In this document: in pieces, positions 25,792-34,398 of the stretch | Layout: each line of letters starts with the position of its first letter | How positions within the stretch are numbered: position 1 is the stretch's first letter | Source of the DNA: Roseiarcus sp963758335 | Lineage (GTDB): Bacteria; Pseudomonadota; Alphaproteobacteria; Rhizobiales; Beijerinckiaceae | Assembly (NCBI GenBank): GCA_963758335.1 | Contig: CAVWVF010000002.1 | Location: forward strand, 1,798,001-1,862,000 | Direction: 5' to 3' | DNA: 64,000 bases | Made by a program: the position numbers and the translations under genes | The notes under the pieces: generated by a model | What the model saw: the letters and a program-made list of their open reading frames with translations, nothing else | Databases searched by the model: none | Told to the model about the DNA's origin: nothing

Positions 25792-26751
25792 ATGTCAAGC
25801 ACTATACTGCCGGCAGGTCTCATTGTCCCGGGCGAGCCTTCGCTCCCTCAGGCGGGCGAAGTCGAGATTGCGGACCGCAAGGACCCGTTCCTGATCGTGC
25901 TCGGCGAGCGGGTGCGGGCGCTGCGCGCGCGTCGCGGCATGACGCGCAAGGCGCTGGCTCAGGCGACCGACGTGTCCGAACGGCATCTCGCCAATCTCGA
26001 ATATGGCGTCGGCAACGCGTCGATCCTTGTCCTGTTGCAGGTCACACGCGCGCTCCACTGCTCCTTCGCGGAGCTTTTGGGCGATGTGACGACCCAGTCG
26101 CCCGAGTGGCTTCTGTTGCGCGAAATGCTGCAAAACCGCGACGAAGCGACATTGCGCCGCGTGCGGGTCGCCGTCGGCGAACTGCTTGGGACCGATCCTG
26201 GGCGGGGCGAAGCGCGCCCCCGCTCGACGCGCATCGCTCTCATCGGGTTGCGCGGGGCTGGGAAGTCGACGCTTGGCCGCATGCTCGCCGAAGACCTGGA
26301 TTTCCCTTTCGTCGAGCTCACCCGCGAGATCGAAAAGATGGCGGGCTGCAGCACGGCCGAGATTCTCGGCCTCTATGGTCAGAACGCCTACCGTCGCTAC
26401 GAACGCCGCGCGCTCGAGGAGGCGGTCCAGATCTATCCCGAGGCGGTGATCGCCACCGCCGGCGGCATGGTGTCGGACCTCGTCAGCTTCAACCTGCTGC
26501 TTCGTCATTGCACGACGGTCTGGCTGCAGGCGGACCCGGAAGATCATATGGCGCGCGTCTCGGCTCAGGGCGATCTGCGCCCGATGGCGGCGAGCACCGA
26601 GGCGATGGAGGATCTGAAGACCATCCTTGCCGGCCGAGCGGCCTTCTATTCGAAGGCGGAGCTGCGGGTCGACACCAGCGCGCAGCCCCTCCTCGAGACG
26701 TTCCAGATCCTTCGCGCCGAGGTGCGGCAGGCGCTCGGTCTGCCAGTCTAG
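25792..26751 (+). CDS. boxR: BoxR/BzdR-type transcriptional regulator
   Basis: 319 residues from ATG 25792. Two domains: an N-terminal XRE helix-turn-helix (residues about 35-95, RGMTRKALAQATDVSERHLA, then LEYGVGNASILVLLQVTRAL) and a C-terminal shikimate-kinase-like domain (about 145-310) with P-loop IALIGLRGAGKSTLGRMLAE and ATAGGMVS. This architecture defines the BzdR/BoxR family, in which the kinase-like domain binds benzoyl-CoA and relieves DNA binding. Known members bind TGCA-containing operators, and such motifs occur before boxR, boxC and boxB here. It stands between the divergent ligase operon and boxCA, 98 bp before boxC. Confidence 0.92.
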   Translation: MSSTILPAGLIVPGEPSLPQAGEVEIADRKDPFLIVLGERVRALRARRGMTRKALAQATDVSERHLANLEYGVGNASILVLLQVTRALHCSFAELLGDVTTQSPEWLLLREMLQNRDEATLRRVRVAVGELLGTDPGRGEARPRSTRIALIGLRGAGKSTLGRMLAEDLDFPFVELTREIEKMAGCSTAEILGLYGQNAYRRYERRALEEAVQIYPEAVIATAGGMVSDLVSFNLLLRHCTTVWLQADPEDHMARVSAQGDLRPMAASTEAMEDLKTILAGRAAFYSKAELRVDTSAQPLLETFQILRAEVRQALGLPV

Positions 26752-26794
26752 CGGGCGCGCGCCAAAAGCCGGGCGCTTGCCGCGAGCGCCGAGA

Positions 26795-26826
26795 TGCATT
26801 ATGATTCATTAAAGGTTGTTGCATTA
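26795..26826. promoter_or_regulatory. Candidate BoxR operator upstream of boxC
   Basis: Two copies of TGCATTA (26795-26801 and 26820-26826) with a related ATTCATTA between them, ending 23 bp before the boxC start. BzdR-family regulators recognise TGCA repeats, so this is the best operator candidate in the cluster. The boxC ribosome-binding site GAGGAGA follows at 26838-26844. Confidence 0.55.
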
Positions 26827-26849
26827 AACTGCCTATTGAGGAGAGCCCG

Positions 26850-28508
26850 ATGAGTCGCCCCGATCCGGTCGACTATCAGACCGCGCCCGCGCATTACCGT
26901 CACTGGAAGCTGAAATTCGAGGGCCCCGTGGCCACGCTCCTGGCCGATTTTGACGAGAACGGCGGTCTTCGCCCCGGCTACAAGCTCAAGCTCAACAGTT
27001 ACGATCTCGGGGTCGACATCGAGCTCAACGACGCGGTCAACCGCATCCGCTTCGAACATCCGGAAGTACGGGCCGTGGTCGTCACCAGCGCGCGGGATCG
27101 GGTGTTCTGCTCCGGGGCCAACATTTTCATGCTCGGCGTCTCAAGCCACGCCTGGAAGGTCAATTTCTGCAAGTTCACCAACGAGACGCGCAACGGGCTG
27201 GAGGATTCATCCCGATACAGTGGGTTGAAGTTCCTGGCCGCGGTGAACGGGTCGTGCGCAGGGGGTGGTTATGAACTGGCGCTCGCCTGCGACGAGATCC
27301 TGCTTGTCGACGACCGCGGCAGCGCCGTCAGCCTGCCCGAGGCGCCGCTGCTTGGCGTGCTCCCGGGCACCGGCGGCCTGACCCGCATCACCGACAAGCG
27401 CCATGTCCGCCATGACCTCGCCGATGTCTTCTGCACGACGAGCGAAGGCGTGCGCGGCCAGAAGGCGGTCGATTGGCGACTGGTCGATCACCTCGCGAAG
27501 CCCGCCCAGTTTGCCGCCAAGGTAAAAGAGCGGGCGCTGGCGCTCGCGGCGATGAGCGACCGTCCCGAATCGGCCAAAGGCGTCAAACTGACGCCGGTCG
27601 AGCGGACCATCGAGGCGGACGCCCTACGCTATTCGCACGTTTCGGTGGCGATCGACCGGGCCCAGCACACGGCGATGCTTACCGTCAAGGGCCCCTCGGG
27701 CCCGCAGCCGCAGGATATCGCGGCGATCGAGGCGGCGGGAGCGAAGTGGTATCCGCTCGCGCTCGCGCGCGAACTGGAAGACGCGATTTTGTCGATGCGC
27801 GCCAACGAGCTCGACATCGGCGTCTGGCTCATCAAGACCCAGGGCGAACCGGCGGCCGTCGTCGCCATGGACGAGACGCTCCAGGCGCTCAAAGGCCATT
27901 GGCTCGTGCGCGAGACCATCGGCTATCTGCGCCGCACCTTGAGCCGGCTCGACGTCACCTCGCGCAGCCTCTTTGCGCTGGTGGAGGAAGGCTCGTGCTT
28001 CGCCGGCACGCTCTTCGAACTGGCGCTCGCCTGCGACCGCATCTACCATCTGGCGCTGCCGGGCGACGCGGCGCGGGCGCCGAAGATCGTGGTCGGCGCG
28101 GCGAATTTCGGCGATTATCCGATGGCGACCGGCCAGAGCCGGCTCGGGCGTCGCTTCTACGACGAGAAGGCAGCGCTCGCGGCGGTGAAGGCGAAAGTCG
28201 GCGAGCCGCTCGACGCGGACGCCGCCTTTGCCCTCGGGCTCGCCACCAGCAGTCCCGACGATATCGACTGGAGCGACGAGGTGCGGCTCGCCGTCGAGGA
28301 GCGGGTGTCGATGAGCCCCGACGCGCTGACCGCGCTGGAGGCGAACCTGCGCTTTAACGGGCCGGAGACCATGTTCACCCGCGTGTTCGGGCGCCTGTCG
28401 GCCTGGCAGAACTGGATCTTCCAACGGCCGAACGCCGTCGGCGAGAAGGGCGCGCTGAAAGTCTACGGCACAGGCGAAAAAGCCGCGTTCGACTGGAATC
28501 GAGTCTGA
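26850..28508 (+). CDS. boxC: Benzoyl-CoA-dihydrodiol lyase (2,3-epoxybenzoyl-CoA dihydrolase)
   Basis: 552 residues from ATG 26850 with a strong GAGGAGA site. BoxC is a crotonase-fold enzyme that hydrolytically opens the ring of 2,3-epoxybenzoyl-CoA, giving 3,4-dehydroadipyl-CoA semialdehyde and formate. Visible segments: VVVTSARDRVFCSGANIFML (residues about 72-91, CoA/oxyanion region), FLAAVNGSCAGGGYELALAC (about 128-147, GGGxE), SLPEAPLLGVLPGTGGLTRI (about 166-185). A second crotonase-like half follows with a matching CFAGTLFELALACDRIYH. Length fits the family. It is followed after 17 bp by boxA, probably in one transcript. Confidence 0.95.
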   Translation: MSRPDPVDYQTAPAHYRHWKLKFEGPVATLLADFDENGGLRPGYKLKLNSYDLGVDIELNDAVNRIRFEHPEVRAVVVTSARDRVFCSGANIFMLGVSSHAWKVNFCKFTNETRNGLEDSSRYSGLKFLAAVNGSCAGGGYELALACDEILLVDDRGSAVSLPEAPLLGVLPGTGGLTRITDKRHVRHDLADVFCTTSEGVRGQKAVDWRLVDHLAKPAQFAAKVKERALALAAMSDRPESAKGVKLTPVERTIEADALRYSHVSVAIDRAQHTAMLTVKGPSGPQPQDIAAIEAAGAKWYPLALARELEDAILSMRANELDIGVWLIKTQGEPAAVVAMDETLQALKGHWLVRETIGYLRRTLSRLDVTSRSLFALVEEGSCFAGTLFELALACDRIYHLALPGDAARAPKIVVGAANFGDYPMATGQSRLGRRFYDEKAALAAVKAKVGEPLDADAAFALGLATSSPDDIDWSDEVRLAVEERVSMSPDALTALEANLRFNGPETMFTRVFGRLSAWQNWIFQRPNAVGEKGALKVYGTGEKAAFDWNRV

Positions 28509-28525
28509 CGCCCGGGAGAAAGCGT

Positions 28526-29803
28526 ATGGAGCACGTCAACGCCGCGGTCATCAGGCAGCACCTGATCGATCCCGAAATCTGCATCCGATGCAACACCTGC
28601 GAGGCGACCTGTCCGGTCGGCGCGATCACCCATGACGCGCGCAACTACGTGGTCGACGCTGAGAAGTGCAACCTCTGTTTGGCCTGCATACCGCCCTGTC
28701 CGACCGGCAGCATCGACAATTGGCGCGTCGTGCCGCGAGCGAGCGCCTACGGAGTCGCGGCGCAATTCGGCTGGGACGCGTTGCGTCCCGAATTGACCGC
28801 CGAGGAACTCTCCGCCGCCGGCGTCGCCGCCGTCGACGCGGAGGTCGAAGAGGTTCACTCGGCCGAGCGCGACGAGGCCGCCGGAGAGGGGGCGTTCAAT
28901 GTCGCCGACTATGCGGCCGTCGTGCCGCCCTGGTCCGCAGCCCACCCTTTCGCCAATCTCTATGGGCCGCGGGCCGCGGAGAAATCGATCACGGCCACGG
29001 TGGCCGGCAACGTCCGGGTGACCGAAGTCGGCAAGGACTATGATACGCACCACATCGTCCTCGATTTCGGCGCGATGCCGTTCCCGGTGCTGGAAGGCCA
29101 GTCTATCGGAATCATCCCGCCAGGGGTCGACTCGGAGGGGCGGCCGCACCACCCGCGGCAGTACTCGATCGCCAGCCCCCGCAATGGCGAGCGGCCCGGA
29201 TACAACAATGCGTCGTTGACGGTGAAGCGGGTGCTGGAGGACCATCAGGGTCGTCCGGTGCGCGGCGCCGCCAGCAACTATCTCTGCGACCTCGAGGTCG
29301 GCGACAAAATTCAGGTCATCGGCCCATTCGGCGTCAGCTTCCTGATGCCGAACCATTCGAGAAGCGCCATCGTGATGATCTGCACCGGCACCGGGAGCGC
29401 GCCGATGCGGGCCATGACCGAATGGCGGCGGCGGCTGCGCAAGTCCGGCAAGTTCGAGGGCGGCAAGCTGATGCTGTTCTTCGGCGCCAGGACCAAGGAG
29501 GAGCTCCCCTATTTCGGCCCGCTCGGCAACCTGCCGAAGGACTTCATCGACATCAACGTCGCCTTCAGCCGCACGCCGGGTGAGCCCAAACGCTACGTGC
29601 AGGACCTGATGCGGGCGCGCGCGGCCGATCTCGCCCCGCTGCTCGCCGATCCCAACGCCTTTTTCTATGTCTGCGGTCTGAAGGCGATGGAGGAAGGGGT
29701 GACGTTGGCGCTGCGGGACGTCGCCAAACAGGCGGGCCTCGACTGGGAGGCGATCGGGGCCTCGTTGAGACGCGACGGCCGGCTGCACATCGAAACCTAT
29801 TGA
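28526..29803 (+). CDS. boxA: Benzoyl-CoA 2,3-epoxidase, reductase subunit
   Basis: 425 residues from ATG 28526. BoxA is the iron-sulfur flavoprotein that passes electrons from NADPH to BoxB for epoxidation of benzoyl-CoA. The N-terminus carries two 4Fe-4S ferredoxin clusters: CIRCNTCEATCPVGAI (residues about 15-30) and CNLCLACIPPCPTGSI (about 48-63). After an acidic linker comes a ferredoxin-NADP reductase module: RQYSIASPRNGE (FAD, about 210-221), MICTGTGSAPMRAM (NADP, about 284-297), FFGARTKEELPYF and a C-terminal YVCGLKAMEEGV. Order and length match the family. Normally boxB follows directly; here it lies 2.8 kb further on. Confidence 0.95.
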   Translation: MEHVNAAVIRQHLIDPEICIRCNTCEATCPVGAITHDARNYVVDAEKCNLCLACIPPCPTGSIDNWRVVPRASAYGVAAQFGWDALRPELTAEELSAAGVAAVDAEVEEVHSAERDEAAGEGAFNVADYAAVVPPWSAAHPFANLYGPRAAEKSITATVAGNVRVTEVGKDYDTHHIVLDFGAMPFPVLEGQSIGIIPPGVDSEGRPHHPRQYSIASPRNGERPGYNNASLTVKRVLEDHQGRPVRGAASNYLCDLEVGDKIQVIGPFGVSFLMPNHSRSAIVMICTGTGSAPMRAMTEWRRRLRKSGKFEGGKLMLFFGARTKEELPYFGPLGNLPKDFIDINVAFSRTPGEPKRYVQDLMRARAADLAPLLADPNAFFYVCGLKAMEEGVTLALRDVAKQAGLDWEAIGASLRRDGRLHIETY

Positions 29804-29915
29804 GGCGGGCCGCCGCTGCGGTGGCGCGGGCCGGACCAGGGTATCGGGTCGACGAGGAGGAGCTCAGACGGTTCGCCGAGGCCTACGATCCGCAGTGGTT
29901 TCACCGCGGCTTGAC
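29800..29915 (+). pseudogene. MaoC-like dehydratase N-terminal fragment
   Basis: The frame overlapping the boxA stop reads GPGYRVDEEELRRFAEAYDP and QWFH, which matches the N-terminus of MaoC-type (hot-dog fold) enoyl-CoA hydratases. It then runs into the antisense of the NADH dehydrogenase gene. About 38 codons remain and there is no own ATG. It indicates that a larger gene once followed boxA and was lost by a deletion. Confidence 0.5.
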
Positions 29916-29930
29916 CGCGCCCTTCTCCCA

Positions 29931-31238
29931 TTATGGCCCGTCGGAAGAGGTCTCCGCCCCGCCACGCGTGATCAGCCGCGCGCTGCGCTGATCGCGCGCA
30001 TAAATCCACAGCCAGTTGAGCGCGACGCTGAGCCGGTTGCGGACGCCGATGAGGAAATAGATGTGGGCGAGGCCCCAGAGCCACCACGCGAGCGCGCCGC
30101 GCAGCTTGATCCAGCCGAAGTCGATCACGGCGCGCCGCTTGCCGATCGTCGCCAAATCTCCGGCGTGCTGGTAGCGGAAGGGCGGCGGCGCGGTTTTGCC
30201 GGCGAGGCGCGCCCGGATCGCCTCGGCCACGTACTTTCCCTCCTGCTTGGCGGCGGGCGCGATGCCCGGGACCGGACGTCCGTCCGGACGGACGACGATC
30301 ACCGCGTCGCCGATCGCAAAAATCTCCGGGTGTCCCGGGACCGTCAGGTCCGGCGCGACCTTCAGCCGCCCCGCCCGGTCCGCCGGAGCCTCGAGCCATT
30401 CGGCGGCGGGCGAGGCCTGTACGCCGGCCGCCCAGATGACCGTCGCCGCAGCCAGGGTTTTGCCGCCATAGACCACGCCCGCGCCGGTGCATTCGGTCAC
30501 CGCCTGTCCGAGCACGACCTCGACGCCGAGCCGTTCGAGCGACCGCCGCGCATAGTCGGATAGGTCCTCGGCGAAGCCGGCGAGCACGCGCGGACCCGCC
30601 TCGATCAACATGATCCGCGCCTTTCGCGTGTCGATAGCGCGGAAGTCCGCCGGCAACGTGGCGCGCGCCAGCTCGGCGATCATGCCGGCGAGTTCGACGC
30701 CGGTCGGACCGGCGCCGACAATGACGAAGGTCATGAGCGCCGCCTGCTTCTGCTCGTCGGACTCGCGCTCGGCCCGCTCGAAGGCGACGAGAATGCGGCC
30801 GCGGATGGTGGTCGCGTCTTCGAGCGTCTTCAGGCCCGGCGCGGACCGCTCCCAGTCGTCGTGGCCGAAATAGGCGTGCCGCGCGCCCGTCGCCAGCACC
30901 AGCGTGTCGTAGGCGAGGATCGAGCCGTCATCGAGCCGGATGCGGCGCGCCTCCTTGTCGATCGCCTCGACGGAGGCGAGCAATGTCGTCGCCTCCCGGC
31001 GCTTGCGCAGCAAAAAACGGATCGGCCAGGCGATCTCCGACGGCGCAAGCGACGCCGTCGCGACCTGGTAGAGCAGCGGCTGAAACAGGTGATGATTGCG
31101 ACGGTCGACCATGGTGATGCGGACCGGCGCCCCGGCGAGACGATGAACGGTTTCCAGCCCGCCGAATCCGGCGCCGACCACGACCACGTGATGTCGGTTC
31201 AGGAGTTCATCGTTCCGGTCATTCAATGTCATGGCCAA
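29931..31238 (-). CDS. ndh: Type II NADH dehydrogenase (NDH-2)
   Basis: 435 residues from ATG 31238. A membrane-associated, non-proton-pumping flavoenzyme that oxidises NADH and reduces quinone. Two Rossmann motifs are clear: FAD site HHVVVVGAGFGGLETVHRLA (residues about 16-35) and NADH site FVIVGAGPTGVELAGMIAEL (about 171-190). FLQPLLYQVATA-like segment (HLFQPLLYQVATASLAPSEI, about 58-77), the FAD-ribityl GDAVIVVRPDGRPVPG and AKQEGKYVAEAI, and a C-terminal amphipathic/hydrophobic region (GALAWWLWGLAHIYFLIGVR) that would contact the membrane complete the pattern. It lies convergent to boxA. Confidence 0.9.
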   Translation of the reverse strand: MAMTLNDRNDELLNRHHVVVVGAGFGGLETVHRLAGAPVRITMVDRRNHHLFQPLLYQVATASLAPSEIAWPIRFLLRKRREATTLLASVEAIDKEARRIRLDDGSILAYDTLVLATGARHAYFGHDDWERSAPGLKTLEDATTIRGRILVAFERAERESDEQKQAALMTFVIVGAGPTGVELAGMIAELARATLPADFRAIDTRKARIMLIEAGPRVLAGFAEDLSDYARRSLERLGVEVVLGQAVTECTGAGVVYGGKTLAAATVIWAAGVQASPAAEWLEAPADRAGRLKVAPDLTVPGHPEIFAIGDAVIVVRPDGRPVPGIAPAAKQEGKYVAEAIRARLAGKTAPPPFRYQHAGDLATIGKRRAVIDFGWIKLRGALAWWLWGLAHIYFLIGVRNRLSVALNWLWIYARDQRSARLITRGGAETSSDGP

Positions 31239-31389
31239 GGGGCTTCCAATCGAAGGCCGGGCGGGATTGTTCCTTCCGCCCGCGGCCTCCCGCCATTCCT
31301 CCTGCCTCGCGCCCGCAGCCTGCGGCCCCTTGGAAGCGATAACCGCTGTTCATCGGCGTCATCCAGATCCGCACCCCGTTCCGGTCGCC
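31239..31389. other. Short non-coding stretch between ndh and the oxidoreductase fragment
   Basis: GC-rich leader region of ndh; no gene or clear hairpin seen. Confidence 0.3.
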
Positions 31390-31599
31390 TCAGGCCACGC
31401 GACGGAGCGTAGCCCAAATCCGATCCCACATCGTGAGAGCGCTCTTACCGCTCCTGATCCAGGCATCCCATGGCCCAACTCCTGCTGCCTCGACCTGCAC
31501 GATCAGCTGACCCTCGGCCGGGACCGGCTTCGGAATGTCGTCCAAGAAGATGACCTCGGGCGGACCGAAGGCGTGGATGCGCGCGGCTTTCATGCTCAT
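31390..31599 (-). pseudogene. NADP-dependent quinone oxidoreductase-like, truncated
   Basis: From ATG 31599, overlapping the cupin stop as ATGA, the frame reads MKAARIHAFGPPEVIFLDDI, then PVPAEGQLIVQVEAAGVGPW and DAWIRSGKSAL. This is the GroES-like N-terminus of medium-chain dehydrogenase/quinone reductases. After about 55 residues the homology ends and a stop follows, so the catalytic and NADP domains are missing. A cupin followed by such an oxidoreductase is a common operon in this group of bacteria. Confidence 0.75.
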
Positions 31600-32013
31600 C
31601 GAGCCGGGCCGGGGGCGGTTAGAGTGGCGCCGTCATCAGCCACAAAGACTGCAAGTAGGCTGGCGGGCTCGGTCGCGCTCGCGTTCTCGCTGATGAGGTG
31701 GGTGCCGCCCGGTGGCTCGAAGAACGTCTCCCCAGCCTTGTACACCCGGACCGGCCCGGTGGCGGAATTCTCCGACCGAATCGCTCCGGACAGCACATAG
31801 GCAAACACGCTACCGGAATGGTGATGGCTCGTTGACTTGCCTCCGGGCGGATAGGAGACGACGATTGCTGTAAGGCTCTTGCCCGGCACATTGGGTAGTT
31901 TTTGCGAGAAGACGGGGGTGACCTGATCACCCGTGGCGACTGCGCGGAGCCGCGAGCAGAGCAGCGCTTGCAAGTAGGAATCCGGCCGCGATTCCGATAT
32001 GACGCTTGCGCAT
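31596..32013 (-). pseudogene. Secreted cupin-domain protein, frameshifted
   Basis: ATG 32013 starts a signal peptide (MRKRHIGIAAGFLLASAALL), but a frameshift near 31950 separates it from the mature domain. That domain reads GDQVTPVFSQKLPNVPGKSL, YPPGGKSTSHHHSGSVFAYV (cupin motif 1, metal-binding HHH) and GETFFEPPGGTHLISENASA (motif 2, G-x-x-x-x-P-x-x-x-x-H). The mature part is fully conserved to the stop at 31596, so the break is recent or a sequencing error. If corrected, it would encode a periplasmic cupin of about 135 residues, function unknown, in an operon with the truncated oxidoreductase. Confidence 0.7.
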
Positions 32014-32525
32014 ATTTTACTCCTTCGTCACCCAGCCACTCCGGATGGCTGGTCACCCCGAACGACACGATCTCGCGACGGTTGTGTCGCAGTATGGCGA
32101 GGCCGAATAGCAGCATAATCGGGATTCCCCGGATGACTCCCGATCTGGCGTGAATATTCGGGCTCTTCCGGCCTTCCTGCAAGCCAGACGCGAGGTACAG
32201 AGGGCTACCGGCATCTCGGGCATCCTGAACGGTGGTTGAGGGGGCTGATCTGGCCATTTTCATTGGCATTTGGACGCACTCCCCCGTCGGGTGCTCTTGA
32301 ACGCATGACCAGCGAGCGTCTCACGCTGGCGCTGGTGGTGGCTGTGGGTCTGGTCGAGATCGGGCTTTGCTGAACGAACGCGTGGATGGCCGGGACAAGC
32401 CCGGTCATGACGGTGAAAGCGACTACCGATACTCGGAACAGAGTAAACATGCAACATATTGCAGACTTTGCTAGGTTGAGGAGCCATTTGCTGGGGCCGT
32501 CATAGGAAGAATGCTTCATCACCGC
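32014..32525. other. Gene-free region with a REP-like palindrome
   Basis: No gene recognised. At 32380-32413 lies a palindrome of the type GTGGATGGCCGGGACAAGCC...GGTCATGACGG, which is repeated at 57961-57992 and 58084-58117. Confidence 0.55.
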
Positions 32526-32560
32526 TTGACAAATCTGCATGATAATGGTTCTTTCCGCTC
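32526..32560 (+). promoter_or_regulatory. Candidate promoter/BoxR site region of boxB
   Basis: TTGACA at 32526-32531 resembles a -35 element. It is followed at 32536-32546 by CTGCATGATAA, containing a TGCA like the boxC operator (TGCATTATGA). No good -10 hexamer is found at the right spacing. The site lies about 70 bp before boxB, consistent with separate transcription of boxB under BoxR. Confidence 0.35.
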
Positions 32561-32612
32561 AGCCGAACGACGGGTCGCGCAGCGATCCGGGTCCATTTGA
32601 GGAGGAGGAAAC

Positions 32613-34103
32613 ATGAGCTCCGCGGAAACCCTGACCGAGGCGTCGGGATCGATCAGCTCGGACCGCTTCGTCGAGATCAAATATGACGACGTCATTCCCA
32701 ACAACGTCGATCTCTCCTCCGACAAGCAGGTTCAGCGCGCATTGGAAACCTGGCGGCCCAACTATCTCGACTGGTGGAACGTCATGGGCCCCGAAGGCTA
32801 TCAAGAGTCGCAGGTCTATCTGCGCACCGCGGTCGGCGTCGACCCGGCCGGCTGGGCCAAGTTCGGCTACGTGCAGATGCCGCAATATCACTGGGGCATC
32901 CTGCTCGCGCCGAAGGTCGAGGGACGCACGATTCCCTTCGGTCGTCACAAGGGCGAGCCGGCGTGGCAGGAAGTGCCGGGCGAATATCGCTCGCTTCTGC
33001 GCAGGCTGATCGTCGTGCAGGGCGACACCGAGCCCGCTTCCGTGGAGCAGCAGCGCTATCTCGGCTCGACCGCGCCGAGCCTCTACGACATGCGCAACCT
33101 CTTCCAGGTCAATGTCGAGGAAGGCCGTCATCTGTGGGCGATGGTCTATCTCCTGGTGAAATATTTCGGCAAGGACGGCCGCGAGGAGGCCCAGGCGCTG
33201 CTCGAGCGCCGCAGCGGACAAGAGGACAACCCGCGCATCCTCGGCGCCTTCAACGAAAACACGCCGGACTGGCTGTCGTTCTTCATGTTCACCTACTTCA
33301 CCGACCGCGACGGCAAGATGCAATTGGCCGCGCTCGCCGAAAGCGGCTTCGATGCGCTGTCGCGGACGTGCCGGTTCATGCTGACCGAGGAAGCCCATCA
33401 CATGTTCGTCGGCGAGACCGGCGTGCAGCGCACGATCGAGGCCACCTGCGCGGAGATGAACAAGGCCGGAATCAAGGACCCGGGCGACGTCGAAGCCGTC
33501 CGCAGGCTCGGCGTGGTCGACCTGCCGCTCCTGCAACGCAAGGCCAACTTCCATATTTCGGTCACCCGCGACCTGTTCGGCAGCGAGATCTCCAGCAACG
33601 CCGCCGACGCCTTCAGCTCGGGGATCAAGGGGCGCTTCAACGAAGCCAACCTCAAGGATGATCATGTTCTGATCGACGCGACTTACGACGTCATGCGCGT
33701 CGTCGACGGCAAGATCGTCGTCGAACCGGTCCCTGCGCTCAGGGCGATCAACGCGAGGCTGCTCGACGACTACATCGCCGACTGCCAGGGCGGCGTCGAC
33801 CGCTGGAACAAGGTGATCGAGAAAGCCGGAATCGCGTTCAAGTTCGTCCAGCCGCACAAGGGGTTCAACCGCAGGATCGGCGAGTTCGCCGGCCATCGCG
33901 TCAGCCCGGCCGGCGAGGTCTTGACCGAGGATGAGTGGCAGGCGCGAAGCGGCGACTGGCTGCCGAACGACGACGACATGAAATTCATCGGCTCGCTGAT
34001 GAAGCCGTGCCACGAGCGGGGCAAATATGCGAGCTGGATCGCGCCGCCGCGCGTCGGCATCAACAACCAGCCGGGCGACTTCGAGTATGTGAAGATTTAT
34101 TGA
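32613..34103 (+). CDS. boxB: Benzoyl-CoA 2,3-epoxidase, oxygenase subunit
   Basis: 496 residues from ATG 32613 with a GAGGAGGAGG ribosome-binding site at 32599. BoxB is a class I di-iron monooxygenase that converts benzoyl-CoA with O2 to 2,3-epoxybenzoyl-CoA, using electrons from BoxA. Iron-ligand segments are visible: GDTEPASVEQQRYLG (residues about 136-150), FQVNVEEGRHLWAMVYLLVK (about 165-184, E-x-x-x-H type) and RFMLTEEAHHMFVGETGVQR (about 252-271, E-E-x-H-H). WNVMGPEGYQESQVYLRTAV near residue 55 is also typical. Length fits. The gene is intact but separated from boxCA by the ndh and cupin/oxidoreductase region, so it depends on its own promoter. Confidence 0.95.
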   Translation: MSSAETLTEASGSISSDRFVEIKYDDVIPNNVDLSSDKQVQRALETWRPNYLDWWNVMGPEGYQESQVYLRTAVGVDPAGWAKFGYVQMPQYHWGILLAPKVEGRTIPFGRHKGEPAWQEVPGEYRSLLRRLIVVQGDTEPASVEQQRYLGSTAPSLYDMRNLFQVNVEEGRHLWAMVYLLVKYFGKDGREEAQALLERRSGQEDNPRILGAFNENTPDWLSFFMFTYFTDRDGKMQLAALAESGFDALSRTCRFMLTEEAHHMFVGETGVQRTIEATCAEMNKAGIKDPGDVEAVRRLGVVDLPLLQRKANFHISVTRDLFGSEISSNAADAFSSGIKGRFNEANLKDDHVLIDATYDVMRVVDGKIVVEPVPALRAINARLLDDYIADCQGGVDRWNKVIEKAGIAFKFVQPHKGFNRRIGEFAGHRVSPAGEVLTEDEWQARSGDWLPNDDDMKFIGSLMKPCHERGKYASWIAPPRVGINNQPGDFEYVKIY

Positions 34104-34398
34104 GCCGCCGCATCGCCGCGCGCTCTCCTTCCCCGGCTTGCTGGGGAAGAGCCTGCCCCCGGGGGTGGCCCGAAGGGCCGGATGGGTATGGTCCGCTGCT
34201 TCAAACCCGAGTCGGACTGCGCGAACTGAAATTACCAAATCGTGATGACGCTTTAATCAAGAACTTTTTGACCGGAGGCAAAACCGCTTTCGTTCGGTTC
34301 ATTATCGCCTTCATCGGCAGTCTGGAGCTCGCGCAATTGGGGGTTGAGTGAAGGGTCACCGTAGTCCCCGGGAAGTTCGTGTTCCGGCGCGGGCGCGT
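34104..34398. other. Gene-free region with palindromic repeat
   Basis: Contains a CTTCCCC...GGGGAAG stem-loop (34128-34149), which may stop boxB transcripts although no T-run follows. It also contains GGTGGCCCGAAGGGCCGGATG (34164-34184), repeated at 53470-53490. The remainder (34230-34350) may be a decayed gene end. Confidence 0.45.

Noticed and set aside
34128..34149. Hairpin after boxB considered as an intrinsic terminator
   Set aside because: No T-run follows and the neighbouring sequence is a dispersed repeat; left as a possible but unproven stop.
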